64,000 bases of DNA from Mallotus nudiflorus (GCA_947683625.1 CANTUR010000195.1:1922001-1986000), one strand, 5' to 3'. Positions 1-13,053 are shown, numbered from the stretch's first letter. Notes: a model not told the origin generated them from the sequence alone. Made by a program: numbers and translations.

Positions 1-2330
1 ATCCATTGTAGCCCAAGTGTGAAAGCCCACCCTATCAAATCCATAGGCCTAGATAAAAATATTTGGGCCCAACGATGAACTGCTATAAGCAAAATTTATG
101 CCCCCATTATAGCCCTCTGAGTCACGCTTCGATATGATATATTATGGCCCGCGTAGGTCAACTAATGCTTGCCACAAACACCCATTTAAAGTTCAAGTTT
201 AAAAGCCACCCTATCAAATCCATGAGGCCTAAAAAAAGGCATTCGAGGCGAAAGACATATCACTATAGATGAAGTTTATAGCGCCCCTTATAGCCCTTTG
301 ACTTAGCTTTGATTTGATATATTATGGGCTTCGTGGGTCAACCGCGGCTACCACAACATCTATTTAAAAGTCAAATGGCAAAGCCAACTCTATCAAATCA
401 ATGGGACTGGACAAAAATATTGAGGCTCGAAGATGGATTACTATAGATAAAGTTTATAGCCCCCATTATGGCCCTCCTGAGTCAGCTTCGATTTGATATG
501 TTATGGGCCCTATGGGTCAACGATGCTGCCACGAATGCCCATTAGAAGCCCAAGTGTGAAAGCCCACTCTATCAAATCCATGGGCCTAAATGAAGGTATT
601 TTATCCCAAAGAAAGACCGCTATAGACAATGTTTATAACCCCTATTATAGCTTTTTGAGTTAGCTATGATTTGATATATGATGGGCCCCGTGGTCAACTG
701 ATGTTTCCACGAACGTCCTTTTGAAGCCCAAGTACGACAACCCACTCTATCAAATCAATGAGCCTAGTCAAAAATATTTTGGCCCAATGATAGATTGCTA
801 TAAAGAAAGTTTATAGACCTCATTATAGCCCTCTAAGTGAGCTTCGGTATGATATATTATGGGCCCCATGGGTCAACCATTGCTACCACGAACGTCCATT
901 TGAAACCAAGTGCGAAAGCCCACTTATCAATCCATGGGCCTAAACAAAGGTATTTGGCCTAAAGATGGATGGCTACCAGATGAGGTTACATCCCCCATTA
1001 TAGCCCTATGAGTCATGCTTTGATTTGATATATTATGGGCCTCGTGGCCAACCGATGCTACCCCGAATGTCCATTTGAAGCCCAAGTGCAAAACCCCACT
1101 CTATCAAATCAATGGGCCTAGATAAAATATTTGGGCCTGAGGATGTACTGCTATAAACAAAATTTATAGCCCCCATTATAGCTTCTGAATCAACTTTTAT
1201 TTGTTAAATTTTGGGCCTGTCGGTCACTTGATGCTAGCATGAACATCCATTTGAAGCCGAGTACGAAATCCCACTCTATCAAATCCATGGGCCTAGATAA
1301 AATATTTGGCCCCATAGATGGACTGCTATAGATAAAGTTTATAGCCTCCTAAGTCAGCTTTGATTTCATATATTATGGGGCCCCGTAGGTCAACCGATGC
1401 TGCCACGAATGTCTAGTTGAAGCCCAAGTACAAAAACCCACTCTATCAATTCCATGGGCTTAGACAAAATATTTGGCCCCAAAGATGGACTGCTATAGGC
1501 AAAACTTATAGCCTTCATTATAGCCCTCTAAGTCAGCTTCAAGTTGATATATTAAGGGCCCTATGGGGCAACCAATGTTGCCGACGAACGTCCATTTGTA
1601 GCCCAAGTGCGAAAGCCAACTCTATCAAATCAATGGGCCTAGATAAAAATATTTGACCCAAGGATCGACTAATATACGAAAAATTTTATTACCCCTATTA
1701 TAGCCCTCTCAGTCAGCTTCAATTTGATATATTATGGGCCCATGAGTCAACCGATGTTGCCTACGAACGTCCATTGAAGCCTAAGTTTGAAAGCGCACTC
1801 TAGGAAATCCATAGGCCTAAACAAAGACATTTGGACCCAAAGACAAACCACTATAGAAGAAGTTTATAGCCCCCATTATAGCCCTCTGAGTCTTTGATTT
1901 GATATATTAAAGGTCTTATGGGTCAACGCGATACTGCCACGAACGTCATTTGTACCCCAAGTGCGAAAGCCCACTCTATCAAATCAATGGGCCCAGAAAA
2001 AATATTGGGCCTAAGGATGGATTGCTATAAACAAATTTTATTACCCCTATTATAGCCCTCTGAGTCAGCTTTGATTTGATAAATTATGGGCCCTGTTAGT
2101 TAACCGATGCTACCACGAACGTTCATTTAAAGCCCAAGTGTGAAATCCCACTCTATCAAATCCATGGGCCTAGACAAAAATAGTTAGCCCTAAAGATGGA
2201 CTGCTATAGACAAAGTTTATAGCCTCCATTATAGCCCTCTGATTCAGCTTCGATTTCATATATTATGGGCCCCGTAGGTCCACCGATGCTACAACGAATG
2301 TCCATTTGAAGCCTCAGTTCGAAAGCCCAC

Positions 2331-2990
2331 TCTACCAATTCCATGGGCCTAGACAAAAATATTTTCCCCCAAAGATGGACTGCTATAGACAAAGCTTATA
2401 GCCTCCATTGTAGCCCTCTAAGTCAGCTTCGATTTGATATATTAAAGGCCCTGTGCGTCAACCGATGCTACCACAAACGTCCATTTGTAGCCCAACTGCG
2501 AAAGCCCACTCTATCAAATCAATAGGCCCAGATAAAAATATTTGGGCCTAAGGATGGATTGCTATAAACAAAATTTATTACCCCCATTATAGCCCTCTGA
2601 GTCAGCTTTGATTTGATAAATTATGGGCCCCGTTGATCAACCGATGCTACCAGGAACGTTCATTTGAAGACCAAGTGTGAAATCCCACTCTATCAAATCC
2701 ATGCTACGATTTCATATATTATGGGCCTCGTAGGTCAACCGATGCTACAACAAATGTCCATTTGAAGCCTAAGTTCGAAAGCCCACTCTACCAATTCCAT
2801 GGGCCTAGATAAAAATATTTGCCACCAAAGATGGACTGCTATAAACAAAGCTTATAGCCTCCATTATAGCCCTCTAAGTCAGCTTCGATTTGATATATTA
2901 AAGGCCCTGTGCGTCAACCGATGCTACCACAAACGTCCATTTGTAGCCCAAGTGCGAAAGCCCACTTTATCAAATCAATGGACCTAGATA
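2331..2990 (+). repeat. Duplicated monomer block, spacing about 456 bp
   Basis: About 200 bp starting at 2331 (tctaccaattccatgg) recurs at 2787 with only scattered changes. Shared rare variants include accaattcc, caaagcttatagcctcc, ttaaaggccctgtgcgtc and catttgtagccca. The spacing equals three monomers minus about 80 bp, because the second copy's upstream monomer is truncated at about 2703. A third, weaker relative lies at 1440, five monomers upstream of 2331. This is a local duplication inside the array, later modified by a deletion. Confidence 0.85.
2690..2715 (+). other. Truncated satellite monomer junction
   Basis: The sequence passes directly from tatcaaatccatg to ctacgatttcatatatt. In an intact monomer these are separated by about 83 bp (the cctaaacaaaaatattt to agtcagctt part). 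The matching intact stretch is at 2159-2245. This is an internal deletion in one monomer. Confidence 0.85.
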
Positions 2991-5213
2991 AAAATATTTA
3001 GACCCAAGGATGGACTGCTATACAAAAATTTTATTGCCCCTATTATAGCCCTCTGAGTCAGCTTTGATATGATATATTATGGGCCCTATGGTTCAGCCAA
3101 TGTTGCCATGAACATCCATTTGAAGCCCAATTTCAAAAGCCCACTCTATTAAATCCATGGGCCTAAACAAAGGCATTTACAACCAATCATGGACCACTAT
3201 AATAGAAGTTTGTAGCCCCAATTATAGCCCTCTGACTCATCTTTGACTTGATATATTAAGGGCCATGTAGGTCAACCAATACTGCCACTAACGTCCAATT
3301 AAAGCCCAAGTACAAAAGCCCACTCTATCAAATAAATGGGCCTAGATAAAAGTAATTGGGCCTGAGGATGGACTGCTATAAACAAATTTTATTGTCCCCA
3401 TTATAACTCTCTGAGTCAGCTTTGTTTTGATAAATTATGGGCCCCGTGGGTCAATCGATGCTACCACGAACATCCATTTGAAGCCCAAGTATGAAATCCG
3501 TCTCTATCAAATCTATGGGCCTAGATAAAAATATTTGGCCCCAAAGATGGACTACTATAAACAAAGCTTATAGCCCTCATTATAGCCCTCTGAGTCAGCT
3601 TTGATTTGATATAAGGGCCTTGTGGGTCAACCGATGCTACCATGAACGTCCATCTGTAGCCCAAGTACAAAAGCCACTCTATCAAATCAGTGGATCTAGA
3701 TAAAAATATTTGGGCCCGAGGACAGATTGGTATACACAAAGTTTTTTGCCCCAATTATAGCCCTCTGAGTCAGCTTTGATTTAGTATATTATGGGCCCCG
3801 TGGGTCAATCGATACTGCCATAAACGTACTTTTGAAGCCCAAGTTCGAAAGCTCGCTCTATCAAATCCATAGGCCTAAACAAAGGCATTTAGGCCCAAAC
3901 ACGGACCACTATAGAAGAAGTTTATAGCCCCTAATATGGCCCCCTGAGACAGCTTCAATTTGTTATATTAAGGGCCCTATGGGTCAACCAATACTGCCAT
4001 GAACATCCATTTGTAGCCCAATTGCGAAAGCCCACTCTATCAAATCAATGGGCCTAGATAAAAACATTTGGGCCCAAGGATGGACTGCTATAAATAAATT
4101 TTATTTGCCCCATTATAGCCCTCTTAGTCAACTTTGATTTGATATATTATGGGCCCTGTGGGTCAACAAATGCTGCCACGAACGTCCATTTGAAGCCTAA
4201 GTTCGAAAGCTCACTCTATCAAATCCATGGGCCTAAACAAAGGCATTTAGGCCCAAAGATGGACTGCTATAAAAGAAGTTTAGAGCCCCCATTATAGCCT
4301 TCTAAGTGAGCTTTGATTTGATATATTATGGGCCCTGTGGGTCAACCGATACTGCCACGAACATCCATCTAAAGCCCATGTGCAAAAGCCCACTCTACCA
4401 AATCAATCGGCCTAGATAAAAATATTTATGCCCAAGGATGGACTGATACGAACAAAGTTTGTATCCCCCTTTATAGCCCTCAGTTTCAACTTTGATTTGA
4501 TATATTATTGGACCCGTAGGTCAACCAATGTTGCCACGAATGTCCATTTGAAGGTCAAATGCGAAAGCCCACTCTATAAAATCAATAGGCCTAAATAAAA
4601 ATATTTAAGCCTAAAGATCAATTGCTATAGAAAAATTTTATAGCCCTCTGAGTCAGCTTCAATTTAATATATTATGGGCCCAATGGGTCAATCGATGCTG
4701 CCATGAACATCCATTTAATGCCCAAGTGTGAAAGCCCAATCTATCAAATCCATGGGACTAAATAAATGTATTTAGGCCCGAAGATGGACTGTTATAGATG
4801 AAGTTTATAGCCCCCATTACAGTACTTTGAGTCAGCTTCGATTTTATATATTATAGGCCCCCTGGGTCAACCGATACTACCACGAACGTCCATTTAAAGT
4901 CCATGTGTGAAAGCCCACTTTATCAAATCAATGGGCCTAGATAAAAATATTTAGGCCCAAGGATGGACTACTACAAACAAAATTCATAGCCCCCATTATA
5001 GCTCTCTGAGTGAGCTTTGATTTGATATATTATGGGCCTCATGGGTTAATGATGCTACCATGAACGTCCATTTGAAGCCCAAGTGTGAAATCCCACTCTA
5101 TCAATTCCATGGGCCTAAACTTAGGTATTTTGGCCCAAAGATGGACTGTTATAGATGAAATTTATAGCCCCCATTATAGCCCTCAAAGTCAGCTTCGATT
5201 TGATATATTATAG

Positions 5214-5458
5214 CAACTGTTAAGCACCAATAAATACCTGATGGGAGGTGAAACGGAGGAGATCAAGCTATCACATAGGTTGTGGCCCCCTGAGTCTTGT
5301 CTAATCCTCGTTGTTATACGGTAGAATTTATTATGAGAAGGGAAATCGTATGTCTGACTTGACTATAATATCAGATGTTTCTTCAAAAAAGTACTCTACC
5401 AATACAACATCAGCATCACCTCTAGCATGGAGACTAGAGATGGACCCTCATTTTATTC
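5214..5458. other. Unrecognised 245-bp insert in the satellite
   Basis: Between tgatatattatag on the left and ctcgtgggtcaacc on the right there are about 245 bp with no resemblance to the monomer. The two satellite flanks fit together almost seamlessly, losing only one or two bases of the monomer, and there is no clear target-site duplication or terminal inverted repeat. A short frame from 5311 reads through the insert and back into satellite. Its first residues (MLYGRIYYEKGNRMSDL) do not match a family I recognise, and I do not call it a gene. The base composition is less AT-rich than the satellite. Filler DNA captured during break repair, or a fragment of a mobile element or organelle genome, are all possible. 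Confidence 0.8.
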
Positions 5459-8400
5459 TCTCGTGGGTCAACCAATGCTACCACAAATGTCCATTTGAAG
5501 CCTAAGTACAAAAGCCCACTTTATTAAATCCATGGGCCTAAACAAAAATATTTGGGCCCGAGGACAGACTGCTATAGAAGAATTTATAGCCCTTTGAGTC
5601 AGCTTTGATTTGACATATTATGGTCCCCATTGGTCAATCGATGCTACCATGAGCGTCCATTTGAGGGTCAAGTGCGAAAGCCTACTCTGTCAAATCAATG
5701 GGCCTAGACAAAAATAGTTGCACCCGAAGATGGATTGCTATAGATAAAGTTTATAGCCCCTATTATATCCCTCTGAGTCAACTTCAATTTGATATCTTAT
5801 GGGCCCTGTGGGTCAACCGATGTTTCCATGAATGTCAATTGAAGCCCAAGTGCGAAAGCCTACTCTATCAAATCCATGGGCCTAAATGAAGGTATTTTGG
5901 CCCAAAGATGGACCATTATAGATGAAGTTTATAGCCCGCATTATAACCCTTTGAGTGAGCTTTGAGTTGATATATTATGGGCCCCATGGTCAACCAATGC
6001 TGCCATGAATGTCCATTTGAAGCCCAAGTGCGAAAGCCCACTCTATTAAATCAGTGGGCCTAGGTACAAATATTTGGGCCCGAAGATGGATTGCTATCAA
6101 CAAAGTTTATAGCCCCTATTATAGCCCTCTGAGTTAGCTTTGATTTAATATATTATGGGCATTGTGGGTCAACCGTTGCTGCAACCAACGTCCATTTGAA
6201 GCCCAAGTGGGAAAGCCCACTCTATCAAATCCATGGGCCTAAACAAAAGTGTTCTATCCCGATGATGGACCACTACAGATGAAGTTTATAGCCCTCTAAG
6301 TTAGCTTTAATTTGATATATTATAGGCCCTGTGGGTTAACCAATGCTGCCACGAAAGTTCATTCAAAGCCCAAGTGCGAAAGCCCACACTATCAAATCAA
6401 TGATCTTAAACAAAGGTATTTGGGCCAAAAGGCGGACCGCTATAGAAAAATTTAATATCCCCCATTATAGCCCTCTAAGTTAGCTTTGATTTGATATATT
6501 TGGGCCCCATGGTGAACCGATGCTGCCACGAACGTCCATTTAAAGCCTAAGTGCAAAAGCCCACTCTATCAAATCCATGGACCTAGACAAAAATATTTGG
6601 GCCTAAAGATGGACCACTATAAACAAAGTTTATAGCCCTCTGAGTCATTTTCAATTTGATATATTATGGGCCCCATAGGTCAACCGATGCTGTCACGAAC
6701 GTCCATTTGAAGCCTAAGTGCAAAAGGGCACTCTATCAAATTAATATGCCTAAACAAAGTTATTTGGGCCCGAAGACAAACCGCTATAGAAAAAGTTTAT
6801 ATCCCCAATATAGCCCTTTGATTCAACTTTGATCTAATATATTATAGGACCTATGGTGAACTGATGCTACCATGAACGTCCATTTGAAGCCCAAGTGTAA
6901 AAGCCTAATCTATTAAATCCATAGGCCTAGACAAAAATATTTAGGAGTAAATATAGACTACTATAGACAAAGTTTATAGCCTCCATTATAGCGCTCTAAT
7001 TCATCTTTGATTTGATATATTATGGGCCCCGTGGGTCAACCGATGCTGCCACGAACATCCATTTGAAGCCTAAGTGTGGAAGCACACTCTATCAAATCCA
7101 TAGGTCTAAACCAAGGTATTTGCATTGGAAGAATGACTAATATGAATGAAGTTTATAGCCCCTATTATAGCCCTCTGAGTGAGCTTCAATTTGATATATT
7201 ATGGGCCTCATGGATCAACCGAAGCTGCCAGGAACGTCCATTAGAAGCCCAAGTGTGAAAGCCCACTCTATCAAATCCATGAGCCTAAGCAAAGATATTT
7301 AGGCTTGAAGATGGATCACTATAGATGAAGTTTATAGCCCCTATTATATCCCTCTAAGTCAGCTTTAATTTGATATATTATTGGCCCCGTCTATCAACCG
7401 ATGTTGCCATGAACGTTCAATTGAAGCCCAAGTGCGAAAGCCCACTCTATCAAATCCATGGGCTTAAACTAAGGTATTTGGGTGCGAAGATGGACCACTA
7501 TAGATGAAGTTTGTAGCCCTTATTATAGCTCTCTGAGTCAGCTTCAATTTGATATATTATGGGCCTTGTAGGTTAACCGATGCTACCACGAACATCCATT
7601 TGAAACCCAAGTGCCAAAGGCCACTTTATAAAATCCATGGGCCTAAATAAAAATAATTAAGCCCAAAGATGGCCTACTATAGATGAATTTTATATCCCTC
7701 TAAGTGAGCTTTGATTTGATATATTATGGGCTCCATGGGTCAACCAATGCTGCCATAAACTTCCATTTGAAGCCCAAGTGCAAAAGCCCACTCTATCAAA
7801 TCCATGGGCCTAAACAAAGTTATTTGGGCCTGAAGACAGCCCACTATAGATGAAGTCTATAGCCCCCATTATAGCACTCTGAGTTAACTTTGATTTAATA
7901 TATTATGGCCCCTATGGGTCTACTGATGATGCCATGAACGTCCTTTTGAAGCCCAAGTGCAAAAGCCCACTCTATCAAATCCATGGGCCTAGATAAAAAT
8001 ATTTGTGCCCAAAGATGGACTGCTATAGAAAAAGTTTATAGCCTCTATTATAGCCCTCTAAGTCAACTTCGATTTGATATATTATTGGCCCCGTGGGTGA
8101 ACCGATGCTGCCACGAACATCCATTTGAAAATCAATTGTGAAAGCCCACTCTATCAAATTAATGGGCCTAGACAAAAAATATTTGGGCCTGAAGATGGCT
8201 TGCTATAGATAAAGTTTATAGCCCCCATTATAGCCCTCTGAGTTAGCTTCAATTTGACATGTTATGGGCATTGTGGGTTAACCGATGCTACCACGAACGT
8301 CCATTTGAACCCCAAGTGTGAAAACCCACTCTATCAAATCCATAGGCCTAAATAAAGTTATTTAGGCCTAAAGACAGCCCGTTATAGATGAGGTTTATAG

Positions 8401-9039
8401 CCCCCATTATAGTACTCTTAGTCAACTTCAATTTGGTATACTATGGGCCCCGTGGGTCAACTGATGCTTCCACGAACGTTCATTTGAAGCCCAAGCGCAA
8501 AAGCCCACTCTATCAAATCAATGGGCCTAAATAAAAATATTTGGGCCTAAAGATGGAGCACTATAGACAAAGTTTACAATCCCCCACTATAGTCCTATGA
8601 GTCAGCTTCGATTTGATGTATTATGGGCCCCGTGGTTCTACCGATGCTGCCATGAACGTCCATTTGAAGCCCAAGTATGAAAGCCCACTTTATCAAATCA
8701 ATAGGCCTAGAGAAAAATATTTGGGCCCGAAGATTGGCTACTGTAGGAAAACTTTATAGCCGTAATTATAGCCCTTTGAGTCAGCTTTTATTTGATATAT
8801 TATGGGCCTTATGGGTCAACCGATGCTGCCATGAACGTCCATTTGAAGGTCAAATGCGAAAGCCCACTCTATCAAAGCAGTGGGCCTAGACAAAAATATT
8901 TGGGTCCGAAGATGGACTGCTATAGATAGACATTATAGCCCCCATTATAACCCTCTAAGTTAGCTTCAATTATATATATTATATGCCCTATGGGTAAACC
9001 GATGCTACCACGAATGTCTATTTAAAGACTAAGTGTGAA

Positions 9040-10540
9040 AGTTCACCATATCAAATCCAAGGGCTTAATTAAAGGTATTTGGGCCTGAAGATGGACTGAT
9101 ATAGCTGAAGTCTATAGCCCCATTATAGCCCTCTGAGTCAACTTCGATTTGATATATTTTGGGCCTGTAGGTCAATCGATGCTGCAACAAACGTCCATTT
9201 GAGGCCTAAGTGCGAAAGCCCACTCTACCAAATTAATGCACCTAGATAAAAAATTTTAGACCCGAAGATGGACTATTATAGACAAAGTTTATAGCCCCAA
9301 TTATAGCCCTCTGAGCCAAATTCGATTTGATATATTATAGGCCGTGTGGGTCAACCGATGCTGCCACAAACGTCCATTTAAAGCCCAAGTGCGAAAGCCC
9401 ACTCTATCAAATCCATGGGCCTAAATAAAAAATTTTGGGCCCAAAAATGGATCGCTATAGATGAAATTTATAGCCCCCATTATATCCCTATGAGTCAGCT
9501 TCGATTTGATATATTATGGGCCCTGTGGGTCAATTGATGCTGCCTCGAATGTCCCTTTGAAGCCCAAGTGTGAAAGCCCACTCTATCAAATCCATGGGCA
9601 TAAACAAAGGTATTTAGGCCTGAAGATGGACTGTTATAGACAAAGTGTATAGCCCCCATTATAGCCCTTTAAGTCAAATTTGATTTGTTATATTATGGGC
9701 CCTGTGGGTGAACCGATGCTGCCACGGACGTCCTTTTGAAGCCCAAGTGTGAAAGCCCACTCCATCAAATCAATGAGCCTAAACAAAAACATTTGGGCCT
9801 AAAGATGGACTACTATAAATGAAGTTTATAGCCCCCATTATTTTCCTCTGAGTCAGTTTCAATTTAATATATTATGGGCCCTGTGGGTTAACCGATGCTG
9901 CCACGAACGTCCATTTGAAGCCAAAATGCAAAAGCCCACTCTATTAAATCAATGGGCCTGGACAAAAATATTTGCGCCCGAAAGTGCTATAGAAAAATTT
10001 TATAGCCTCCATTATAGCCCTCTAAGCTAGATACAATTTGATATATTATGGGCCCCATTAGGCAACCGATGTTTCCATGAACATCCATTTGAAGCCTAAG
10101 TATGAAAGCCCACTCTATCAAATCAATAGGCCTAAACAAAAATATTTGGGCTCGAAGATGGGCTGCTATAAACAAACTTTATAGCCCCCATTATAGCCCT
10201 TTGAGTCAGCTTCAATTTGATATATTATGGGCCTTGTGGGTCAACTGATGCTGCCACGAATGTCCATTTGAAGCACAAGTGCGAAAGTCCACTCTACTAA
10301 ATCTAAGGGATTAATCAAAGGTATTTGGGCCTAAAGACGGATTACTATAAATGAATTTTATAGCCCCATTATAGCCCTCTAAGTCAGCTTCGATTTGATA
10401 TATTATGGGCTTATGGGTCAACTGATGCTGCAACAAATGTCCATTTGAGGCCCAAGTGCGAAAGCCCAATCTAACAAATCAATGCGCCTAAACAAAAACA
10501 TTTGGGCCCGAAGATGGACTGCTATAGACAAAGTTTATAG
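9040..10540 (+). repeat. Seven-monomer duplication (unit about 1246 bp)
   Basis: The stretch 9040-9310 recurs at about 10285-10540. Shared uncommon variants in the same order are aaggg(c/a)ttaat(t/c)aaaggtatttggg, gatgctgcaacaaa, catttgaggcc and caat(c/t)aatgc(a/g)cct. The offset is about 1246 bp, or seven monomers. Downstream, the shared variant gagcca(a/g)attc occurs at an offset of eight monomers (about 9315 and 10738), so one copy has gained or lost a monomer since the duplication. Confidence 0.75.
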
Positions 10541-11369
10541 CCCCCATCATAGCTCTCTAACTCAACTTTGATTTGATATGTTATGGGTCCCGTGGGTCAA
10601 CCGATGCTACCATGAAAATCCATTTGAAGCCAAAATGAAAAAGCCCACTCTATTAAATCAATGGGCTTACAAAAAATATTTGGGCCCGAAGACGGATTGC
10701 TATAGATAAAGTTTATAGCCCCTATTATTGCCCTTTGAGCCAGATTCCATTTGATATATTATAGGGCCCATTGGTCAACCAATGCTGCCGTGAATGTCCA
10801 TTTGAACCCCAAGTGCGAAAGCCTACTCTATCAAATCAGTGGGCCTAAACCAAGGTTTTGGGCCCAAAGACGAACTTGTATAGATGAAGTTTATAGCCCC
10901 CATTATGGCCCTCTCAATTAACTTCAATTTGATATATTATGGGCCCTGTAGGTCAGCCGATGCATTCATGAATGTCGATTTGAAGCCCAAGTTTAAAAGC
11001 CCACTCTATCAAATCCATAGGCTAAGAAAAAAATATTTAGGCCTAAAGATGGACTGCTAGAGACAAATTTTATAGCCCCCATTATAGTCCTAGGAGTCAA
11101 CTCCGATTTGATATATTGTAGGCCCCGTGTGTCAACCGATGCTGCCACAAATGTCCATTTGAAGCCCAAGTACAAAAGCTTACTCTATCAAATCAGTGGG
11201 CCTAGAAAAAAATATTTATGCCTAAAGATGGACTATTATAAAAAACTTTATAGCCCCCATTATAGCCCTCTGAGTCAGCTTTGATTTGATATATTATGGG
11301 CCTCGTGGGTCAACTAATGCTACCACGAACGTCCATTTGAAGATCAAATGTGAAAGCCCACTCTATCAA

Positions 11370-11395
11370 ATCAATAAGGATTCATCTTCGATTTG
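11370..11395 (+). other. Truncated satellite monomer junction
   Basis: The sequence caaatcaataag is followed directly by gattcatcttcgatttg. About 75 bp between the cctaaac landmark and the agtcagctt landmark are missing. The deletion sits at the left edge of the long duplicated block. Its counterpart near 18600 is a complete monomer. Confidence 0.8.
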
Positions 11396-12065
11396 ATATA
11401 TTATGTGCCTCATGGGTCAACCGATACTGCCATGAACATCCATTTGAAGCCCAAGTGCGAAAGCCCATGCTACCAAATCCATGGGCCTAAATAAAAAAAT
11501 TTAGGCCCAAAGATGAACTGCTATAGAGGAAGTTTATAGTCCCTATTATAGCCCTCTCAGTCAGCTTCAATTTCATATATTATGTCCCCCGTGGGTCAAC
11601 CATTGCTGCCACGAACGTCCTTTTGAAGCATAAGTGTGAAAGCCTGCTCTATCAAATCCATAGGCCTAAATAAAATTATTTGGGCTTGAAGATGAACTGC
11701 TATAGACAAAGTTTATAGGCCTCATTATAGCCCTTTGAGGCAGCTTCGATTTAATATATTATAGGACCCGTAGGTCAATCATTACTGCCACAAACGTCCA
11801 TTTGAAACCTAAGTGTTCAAGCCCACTCTATCAAATCAATGGGCTTAAATAATGGTATTTGGGCCTGAAGATGAACTCCTATAGATGGAGTTTATATCCC
11901 CTATTATAGCCCTCTCGGTTAGCTTCTATTTGATATATTATGGGCCCCCATAGGACAACTGATCCTGCCATGAACATCCATTTGAAGTCTAAGCGCAAAA
12001 GCCCACACTATTAAATCCATGGGCCTAGACAAAAATATTTGGACCCAAAGATGGATTACTATAGA

Positions 12066-12100
12066 AAAATTTTATATCCCTTATTATTGGCGCTATAGGT
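12066..12100 (+). other. Truncated satellite monomer
   Basis: The sequence passes from tttatatcccttattat to ggcgctataggtcaacc. The ccctctgagtcagcttcgattt part of the monomer is missing. The counterpart in copy B (about 19290-19350) is intact, so this deletion arose after the duplication or was repaired in the other copy. Confidence 0.75.
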
Positions 12101-12159
12101 CAACCGATACTGCCACAAATGTCCGTTTGAAGCCCATGTGCGAATGCCTACTCTATCAA

Positions 12160-12880
12160 ATCCATGGGTCTCAACAAAAATATTTAGTCTTAAAGATGAA
12201 TCGCTATAGATGAAGTTTATGGCCCCTATTATAGGCCTCTATGTCAGCTTTGATTTGCTATATTATGGCCCCTGTGGGATAATCGATGCTGCTATAAACG
12301 TCCTTGAAACCCAAGTGTGAAAGCCCACACTATCAAATCCATGGGCCTAAGTAAAAATATTTGGGCCTGAAGACGAACTGCTATAGTCAAAGTTTATAGC
12401 CCCCATTATAGCCCTCTGAGTCAGCTTCGATTTGATATATTATGAGCCCTGTAGGTTAACCGATGCTGCCACGAACTTCCATTTGAAGCCAAAGTGCAAA
12501 AGCCCACTCTATCAAATCCATTGGTCTCAACAAAAATATTTAGGCCCGAAGATGGATTGCTATAGATGAAGTTTATAGCCCCTATGATAGCCCTCTCTAT
12601 TAGCTTCGATTTGATATATTATGGGCCCTATGGGACAACCGATGCTGCTACAAACGTCCATTTGAAACCTAAGTGTGAAGGCCCACACTATCAAATCCAT
12701 GGGCCTAAATAAAAATATTTCAGCCCAAAGATGGATTGCTATAGAAAAATTTTATAGCCCCTACTATATACCTCTGAGTCAACTTTGATTTTATATATTA
12801 TGGTCTTCGTAGGTCAACTAGTGCTACCATAAGCGTCCATTTGAAGCCCAAGTGTGAAAGCCCACTCTATCAAATACATA
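12160..12880 (+). repeat. Two-monomer local repeat within copy A
   Basis: Variants gggtctcaacaaaaat (12166) and ttggtctcaacaaaaat (about 12521) are one dimer, about 357 bp, apart. Each is followed at matching distance by a monomer with gatgctgct and gtccatttgaaaccc or its relative, and by cacactatcaaatcc. The same dimer order is present in copy B, so the dimer duplication predates the larger one. Confidence 0.6.
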
Positions 12881-13048
12881 GGCCTAAAATAAAATTTGTG
12901 GGCCTGAAGACAGACTACTATAGTTCAACTTTGTAGCCCCTATTATAGCCCTCTTAGTCAGCTTCAATTTGATATATTATGGGTCTTGTGGGTCAACTGA
13001 TGCTGCCATGAACGTTCATTTGAAGCCCACTCTATCAAATCCATGGGC

Positions 13049-13053
13049 TTAGA
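13049..13053 (+). repeat. Left target-site duplication of the 3.9-kb LTR
   Basis: The five bases ttaga precede the LTR's TG. Aligned to the monomer (gggcctagacaaa), they are the same five positions that reappear as ctaaa after the LTR. The two copies differ by two transitions. Confidence 0.75.

Larger units (their letters stand above)
1640..4990 (+). repeat. Local satellite subfamily with aaggatgg, partly dimeric
   Basis: Monomers carrying aaggatgg or close variants, where most of the array has gaagatgg or aaagatgg, occur near 1651, 1993, 2546, 3005, 3362, 3716, 4076, 4432 and 4967. From 3005 to 4432 their spacing is 354-360 bp, which is two monomers. The intervening monomers often carry aaacaaaggcattta and agaagaagttt (about 3165, 3873 and 4234). 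This is a two-monomer higher-order pattern, degraded but visible. Several monomers here also have catttgtagccca instead of catttgaagccca and ttaagggcc instead of ttatgggcc. The marker is rare after the 5.2-kb insert. Confidence 0.75.
1..5213 (+). repeat. Satellite array, segment 1 (about 179-bp monomer)
   Basis: This is a head-to-tail array of about 29 monomers that enters the window already in progress. Landmarks recur every 176-180 bp in fixed order: cctaaacaaaaatattt, gaagatggactgctatag, gtttatagccccc, ccctctgagtcagcttcg, tttgatatattatggg, cgtgggtcaaccgatgc, cgaacgtccatttgaag, gtgcgaaagcccac, and tctatcaaatccat. The tttgatatatta landmark, for example, falls near 133, 314, 496, 672, 851 and 1027. 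Neighbouring copies differ at many positions, so this is not a recently homogenised array. Short open frames occur but none runs beyond about one monomer. Its chromosomal role (centromeric, pericentromeric or subtelomeric) cannot be told from sequence. Confidence 0.97.
5459..13053 (+). repeat. Satellite array, segment 2
   Basis: About 42 monomers run head-to-tail in the same orientation as segment 1, from the unknown insert to the first LTR. The typical landmarks tttgatatattatgggc, gtgggtcaaccgatgc and gtccatttgaagcccaag recur at about 178-bp steps. The last monomer before the LTR has lost about 18 bp (catttgaagcccactct at 13018-13034, where caagtgcgaaag is missing). No gene is seen. Confidence 0.97.

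Noticed and set aside
5311..5505. 64-codon frame across the unknown insert.
   Set aside because: It runs from the insert into satellite, so its end is satellite-derived. The first part may be a fragment of a coding sequence, but nothing in it identifies one.
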